DNA of 64,000 bases from Glycine soja. Taxonomy: Eukaryota; Streptophyta; Magnoliopsida; Fabales; Fabaceae. Position 1 is the first letter of the stretch. Every line of letters begins with the position of its first letter. The DNA lies in NCBI RefSeq assembly GCF_004193775.1, contig NC_041003.1, forward strand, positions 22,320,790 to 22,384,789, given 5' to 3'. This document shows, in pieces, positions 58,720 to 64,000 of this stretch. Both the position numbers and the translations under genes were made by a program. Below the pieces are notes generated by a model. It did not search any database and had not been told where the DNA came from. It was given only the letters and a program-made list of their open reading frames with translations.

Positions 58720-59455
58720 TGTTGGATAAATGGCCTTAGTTACCTTAAGAAAAGGGGGGGTTGAATTAAGATACGAAGATTATTCCCCAATTAAACTTTC
58801 ACTCTCTCTTTTCGGATTAACAATGCACACAGGGATAACCCTTCCCTTGTGTTCAGGAATCCTCTACAACAAGAGACCCACGGTCTCTTAATCCCTTTTC
58901 AGAAATAAGAAGAAGCGAAGAAGAAATCTCTCTTAAAAGAGGTAGATTGTAAAATGAAGATCAATCAAAAATTCCTTATCGAATATGCAAGTGGTTGACC
59001 AAGGAATCTTTTTGAGAGGATAAGACATTTCAGTTCAGAAAAACTCTTGATCTTTCGAGAGGATAAAACTGTTTGGGCAATGAAAACTCTCTTTAAAACA
59101 TTTGAATGGCCGTTCATAAAACATTTGAATAGATATGTCTCTTGAAAATTATTTTCTGAAAATCCCCTCTGGTAATCAATTACAAGACTTATGTAATCGA
59201 TTACAGGTTTTAAAAATTTGAATTAAAACATTTTCAACTACTGGTAATCGATTACCAGAGAGCAAATCTCAATTTGAAATGATAGAATTCTTTGGTCAAA
59301 CCTTTTGTTTGTTTCAATTTGGAAACCTTCCTAAAGATTCTAAGAGATCAAACTTGATCATATGTCTTGATTTTCTTGGATTCTTGTCTTGAATAAAACT
59401 TAGAAGCACTTGATCCTTTAGCATCATCAAGACATCAAAACATCTTGCTTCTACA
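58720..59455 (-). mobile_element. copia-like solo LTR inside element 3, target TAGGA
   Basis: Same insertion as in elements 1 and 2, flanked by TAGGA at 58715-58719 and 59456-59460. It carries the same ~205-bp deletion as element 1, but its substitutions mostly match element 2. Confidence 0.8.
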
Positions 59456-59460
59456 TAGGA

Positions 59461-60285
59461 GTCATTTGACTTAATCCATCAACTGAAAAATCCTTCAACT
59501 ATTTCTCGTCCTTGGAAAATTCTTTTTGGAAGAATCAACTGCTTCTTTCATTCTTCCTCACTACGAGGTTGTGAAAACAAGACAACAATTGGTACCTCTA
59601 AGCCCTACACTGGGGCAACGAAAGGCACCATGCAAAAACCTCAAGCGAACCTAGGGGCAGATTAGAAGTTTTCACCCAATAGGTTCCCAGCTACAAGGTC
59701 ATGACGAAAGATAACAATTGGTACCTCAAAGCCTTGCACTGGGGCAATGAGGGGCATCGTGCATGAGCCTTAAGTGAACATAGGGGCAGATCAAAAGTTC
59801 ACACCCGTCGATGTTTTTGAACAAGAAAAAAAAAAGGGGGAGACAAGCCCTGGAATTTCAATAGATTGATTAAACATCAAACGGCTTCATTCCCGTCACT
59901 CCAAAACGGTCAAGTGACTAAATCAAACAGAACATACACTCTGAGGGAGTTCCCGGAGAGATTTGCAAAAAGATAGGATGAGGTTGCATGAATTATCACC
60001 TTTTTCAAAAGGACAGTCAATTTGTGTTTTCCAAAAAATTAAATCAAAATCAAAATCACAAAATAGGGAAAGAATGTCATGAACGTTGTACAACTTTCCA
60101 TTACATTGCATTGTTTCATATGAAGTCTGCATTTACCGCATTTCAAGACAAAGGTTGCATGCATCTGCATCCCTAAGAATCATGTTAACTGCATAGATTT
60201 CCTACATCTAATATCCAGTCATGTGGATTTGGGATGACCGACCCTCTCGATGAGTCGATCTCTTGCTTTCTCATAAGGGTGAACC
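59461..60285 (+). repeat. spacer with two-copy ~129-bp repeat (element 3)
   Basis: Homologous to 13457-14280; paired CTACACTGGGGCAA / CTTGCACTGGGGCAA near 59605 and 59735. No gene. Confidence 0.55.
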
Positions 60286-61256
60286 CTTGGGTACTAGTAC
60301 CCTCACCTCCAGAGGACTACATGTCCTCGCCTTCAGAGGGCCGCACGCCCTCGCCTTCAGAGGACTACACGTCCTCGCCTTGAGAGGACTTCACGTCCTC
60401 ACCTTTAGAGGACTACACGTCCTCACCTTCAGAGGACTACACGTCCTCGCCTTCAAAGGGTCATGTACCTTCACCTTCAGAGGACTACACGTCCTCGCTG
60501 TCAAAGGGTCATGTACCTTCACCTTTGTAGGGCTACACGTCCTCACCTTCAGAGGGCTACACGCCTTCGCCATCAGAGGACTGCATGTCCTCACCTTCGT
60601 AGGGCTGCACACCCTCACCTTGAGAGGACTACACGTCCTCGCCTTGAGTGGACTACACGTCCTTGCCTTGAGAGGACTACACGTCCTCACCATCAGAGGG
60701 CTGCATGCTCTCACCTCCAGAGGACTACACGTCCTCGCCTTGAGAGGGCTACCCGCCCTCGCCTTGGGTACTAGTTACCCTCACCTTCAGAGGACTACAC
60801 GTCCTCACCTTCAGAGGGCTACACGCCCTCGCCATCAGAGGACTGCATGTCCTCTCCTTCGAAGGGCTACACGCACTCACCTTTAAAGGACTGCATGCCC
60901 TCACTTTCGAAGGGCTACACGCCCTCACCTTTAGAGGACTGCATGTCCTCACCTTCGAAGGGCTACACGCCCTCACCTTTAGAGGACTACACGCCCTCGC
61001 CAACAGAGGGCTGCACGCCCTCACCTTGAGAGGACTACACGTCCTCGCCAACAGAGGGCTGCACGCCCTCACCTTAAGAGGACTACACGTCCTCGCCAAC
61101 AGAGGGCTGCACGCTCTCACCTTGAGAGGACTACATGTCCTCGCCATCAGAGGGCTGCACGCCCTCACCTCCAGAGGACTACACATCCTCGCCTTGAGAG
61201 GGCTGCACGCCCTCACCTTTAGAGGGCTACGTGTCCTCATTTTCAGTGTGCTCCAC
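60286..61256 (+). repeat. 24-bp hairpin minisatellite, element 3
   Basis: About 40 units of the same two covarying hairpin forms, with several TCATGTACCTTCA variants near 60465 and 60510. Confidence 0.9.
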
Positions 61257-61298
61257 ATCCACACCTTTAGAGAATTTAAGGTCCTCTGTCCTTAAGTG

Positions 61299-61327
61299 CT
61301 TAATCGAGACTTGCACTCCCGATTAAG
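61299..61327 (+). other. 8-bp stem-loop next to the minisatellite (element 3)
   Basis: CTTAATCG...CGATTAAG: both arms differ from element 1 at the paired position; the loop is unchanged. Confidence 0.7.
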
Positions 61328-61499
61328 GGGCCAGTAGTTTCCTTTTAACGCTTCCTGGGCCACCCCCTGATATTGGAGGAGGGCCAACTGTGCGAGCACA
61401 ACCAGAGAGGGAGGCTATCACACAGCTACTATGCATACTGGGGAAGATTTCACCCGTGCCGCTGCAAAGAGACGAGTGCGGATCAAGCGCACCAACATG

Positions 61500-62230
61500 A
61501 CCACTCTTACATAGATATAAATGACATTGCTACTTAGCAACATTCTGCCCAGCGACCGCAATGCCAATCTCCCCCTACAAAAGTATCAGTTGGTCTGTGT
61601 CGTCCCGACATGGGTAAGTATGCATATGGTTCAACTGATTTCTGATACCATCTATTGTTTGCAGGGATCGCACCCACAAGACACCCAGTGGACCCGGAAA
61701 AGTCCAACAGGGCCCTGGGGTTTCCAGCTCTGGTTACGGGCCTCTATCAGTCCTACAGGGTGCCCGTACCCCCCAGCAAGGTCATGCCATCCCGACATAG
61801 GTAAGTATGCATATGGTTCAAACTGATTTCTGATGTCATCTATTGTTTGCAGGGATCGCGCCCGCAGGACACCTGGTGGACCCAAAGAAGTCCAACAGGG
61901 TCCTGGGGTTTCCAGCTCTGATTACGGGCCTCTGTCAGTTCTACGGAGTGCCCGTCGCCCCAACAAGATCATTAGGCCCCGCATTAATCGGGCTTTCATC
62001 AAGAAGTACTGCGCCCCCAGACGGGCGCAGGGCGAGACACCACAGTAGCATTGGGATGGCCGGTAGCGGGCAATAGACGCACCGCCACCACCTCTAGAGT
62101 TCACCTCTGCTCATCCACAAAAAGGTTTGAGTATTGCCTACACCACATGGCCGACCAATAGGCGACCAAGTCCAAAGCCAAAGGTAAGCAAAGTACTAGG
62201 TCAGTGACCGACAAGTCATAAGGCGTCCAG
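61500..62230 (+). pseudogene. captured fragment with duplicated exon (element 3)
   Basis: Intron-like gaps lie at 61614-61664 (51 nt) and 61801-61852 (52 nt). The second exon copy is the best preserved: HPVDP-equivalent, GFPALITGLCQFYGVPV, then FIKKYCAPR. No complete frame. Confidence 0.55.
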
Positions 62231-62251
62231 CTCAAGACGTTAAAGAAGCGC

Positions 62252-62271
62252 TACTAGGAGGCAACCTAGTA
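62252..62271 (+). other. hairpin TACTAGG with AGGCAA loop (element 3)
   Basis: Stem 62252-62258 / 62265-62271, identical to elements 1 and 2. Confidence 0.7.
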
Positions 62272-62393
62272 ACTTTTAAATTTTTTCTTGTTATTTGATC
62301 ACCTTTTGTTTCTCAAGTCATATTGGGACACACCTAGTTGCTCATGATCCTAAGAATTTAAATAAAACGAGCACAAGCTCGGAAGGTAGTCAT

Positions 62394-62930
62394 ACCTCAC
62401 AAAATATAGGTATGCGTGTTTAGGTAGTGAAAAATACCTTAGATATGCATGTATGTAATTTAGGTAGCAAACAACTACCTCACAAAATATATATATATAT
62501 GTATGTTTAGGTAGCAAGATACCTTAGATATGCATGTATGTAGCAAAAAGATACCTCAAAATATATATATGTATGTTTAGGTAGCAAGATACCTTGGATA
62601 TGCATGTATATAACAGCTACCTCACAAAATATATATATGTATGTTTAGGTAGCAAGATACCTTAGATATGCATGTATGTAGCAAAAAGATACCTCACAAT
62701 ATATATATATGTATGTTTAGGTAGCAAGATACCTTAGATATGCATGTATGTAGCAAAAAGATACCTCACAAAATATATATATGTATGTTTAGGTAGCAAG
62801 ATACCTTATGCATGTATATAGCAAAAATACCTCACAAAAATATGCACATGTTTAGGTAGCAAAATACCTCATGGAAAAAAAAAACAAAAAAAAAAAAACA
62901 AACAAGAAAAAGAAATAAACAAATAAAAAA
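62394..62930 (+). repeat. AT-rich tandem repeats and A-rich tract (element 3)
   Basis: About eight units of the CCTCACAAAATATA / TATGTTTAGGTAG / GATATGCATG type: the most expanded copy, followed by an A-rich tract. Confidence 0.75.
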
Positions 62931-64000
62931 AAGAGATGACTTCCAACTTTTCTTTGAAATAATTCACTGATCATAACTAGTTTTTGAAAAAATGTGTATA
63001 CACCTGAAGGGTGAATGCTGTGAAAATTTTCCCGGACGCCCAAAATGGACTCGGATGAATGCACAAATTGATAAAAGAGCATATTTTGGAAACATTGGGT
63101 TGATTTAAAATAGAGGAAAATGAATCCTGAGCCCTAGCATCACATGACCATAAAAATTTGACACTTGAGTGTCCACATAGGTGCATGCATGACCAGTTTT
63201 GCATAAAATTTCCAAATCATCATTTTTGCATTTGTGTCATGGAAATAATATGGGGCATCCCTTTTTATCCTTGAACCAAACCAAACCCTGACATGTATCA
63301 TGTCTAGCCATTCTACAAGCCTTGAGCCAAAATCCTAACTCACCATAAACCTTGACCCAGGGTGAGAATGTCAATCCTTACCCTCGGAAGCAAAAAAGGA
63401 GAAGGAAAATTTCCAATCCAAGAGAAAGCAAAAAGAAAAGAAAAGAAATTCCCAATCAAAAGTGGGAGAAAGCAAAAAGAAAAGAAGGAAATTCCCCAAT
63501 CAAAAGTGGGAGAAAGCAAAAAGTAAAAAAAAGGAAATCCCAACCAAAGGATGGGAGAAAGCAAAAAGGAAGGAAAGAAAGCTCCTGATCAAGGATCGAA
63601 AGAAACCAGAAGAAATGTGCAGAAAAGTCTTTGGACCAGACAATATCTGAACAATACAGAATTGTCACCAAATGAACAAAAGGAAGGAAAGGAAACCATG
63701 ACCTAAAGTGGTCTTCTCCCTTTGATTACCAACCAAAAACCTGTGTGTCGGTGACTCGTTCGCCTCGCGTCAAACAAGAACAGAAAAGGAAAAAGCCAAA
63801 GAAATCAAAAGCCAAAAAAATCAAAAGCCAGAGAAAAATCAAATCAATCAAAAGCCGAGAAAAAAAAACCCACCAAAAGAACCCGTTCCCGAGGGAAGTC
63901 CTATTGATCCATGATCACGCATGCAATTTTTGATTTGATAGGAAATAATTTGCAAAGTCAAGTCATGACATATCTATGGTTCGGAATTAGGATGAAACAC
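62931..64000 (+). repeat. spacer and purine-rich repeats of element 3, to the window end
   Basis: The conserved spacer is followed by purine-rich units at 63380-63610 (TGGGAGAAAGCAAAAAG), then a spacer ending within the GGTTCGGAATTAGGATGAAA region equivalent to 17680. No gene. Confidence 0.6.

Larger units (their letters stand above)
51071..64000 (+). mobile_element. element 3: Ogre-like element, 3' end outside the window
   Basis: The 5' LTR is 51071-52722, the PBS is at 52725-52743, and the same internal order follows up to the region equivalent to about 17700 in element 1. The tail array, polypurine tract and 3' LTR are not in the window. The left flank is ATGGC (51066-51070), the expected target duplication. 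The LTR is of the element 2 subtype. Confidence 0.85.

Overview
The window is plant nuclear DNA made almost entirely of nested LTR retrotransposons. I see no intact host gene, rRNA, tRNA or CRISPR array. The repeat style points to a legume, most likely soybean (Glycine) pericentromeric heterochromatin: Ogre/Tat-type Ty3/gypsy elements with a TGGCGACTCC primer-binding site, an Athila/Calypso-like gag, copia-like LTRs, and many TAATCGATTA and GCGCTAAGCGC words. The species call is inference from remembered families, not a search.

Layout. 1-2610: Athila-like gag pseudogene with pol missing, then a noncoding tail full of GCTAAGCGC words. 2611-4686 and 21883-about 22722: a minus-strand 3' part (LTR plus tail array) of an Ogre-like element, split by a later insertion. 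4687-21882: element 1, a complete Ogre-like element (17.2 kb, two 2012-bp LTRs almost identical, duplicated target GTACC). About 22723-26195: plus-strand tail and truncated LTR of another family member, joined head-to-head to the minus-strand part. 26196-34232: decayed minus-strand Ty3/gypsy protease-RT and gag, a plant-transposon-protein pseudogene, and a copia-like solo LTR (30776-32432, target AGTAT). 34233-50553: element 2 (16.3 kb, target TACAC). 50554-51070: the rest of the sequence that element 2 split. 51071-64000: element 3, same family, running off the window before its 3' LTR.

Elements 1-3 share one plan: LTR, tRNA-type PBS, leader, ORF1 (DUF7745-like head, coiled-coil tail), long spacer, degenerate Tat/Ogre gag, an inherited copia-like solo LTR (target TAGGA), a 24-bp hairpin minisatellite, a stem-loop, a duplicated exon with 51-nt intron-like gaps, an AGGCAA-loop hairpin, AT-rich tandem repeats, a purine-rich tract, a tail array (101-bp or 128-bp units), polypurine tract, LTR. 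None carries recognisable protease, RT, RNase H or integrase. ORF1 and gag are broken, and elements 2 and 3 share the same stop codons in ORF1, so the family has very probably been moved in trans by an autonomous partner.

The most interesting signal is structural. Long noncoding parts of these elements consist of short inverted repeats whose stems change in a compensatory way between units or copies (24-bp minisatellite, stem-loop beside it, AGGCAA hairpin). I propose, as inference, a structured-RNA module that could help a non-autonomous element be recognised, packaged, exported or spliced.
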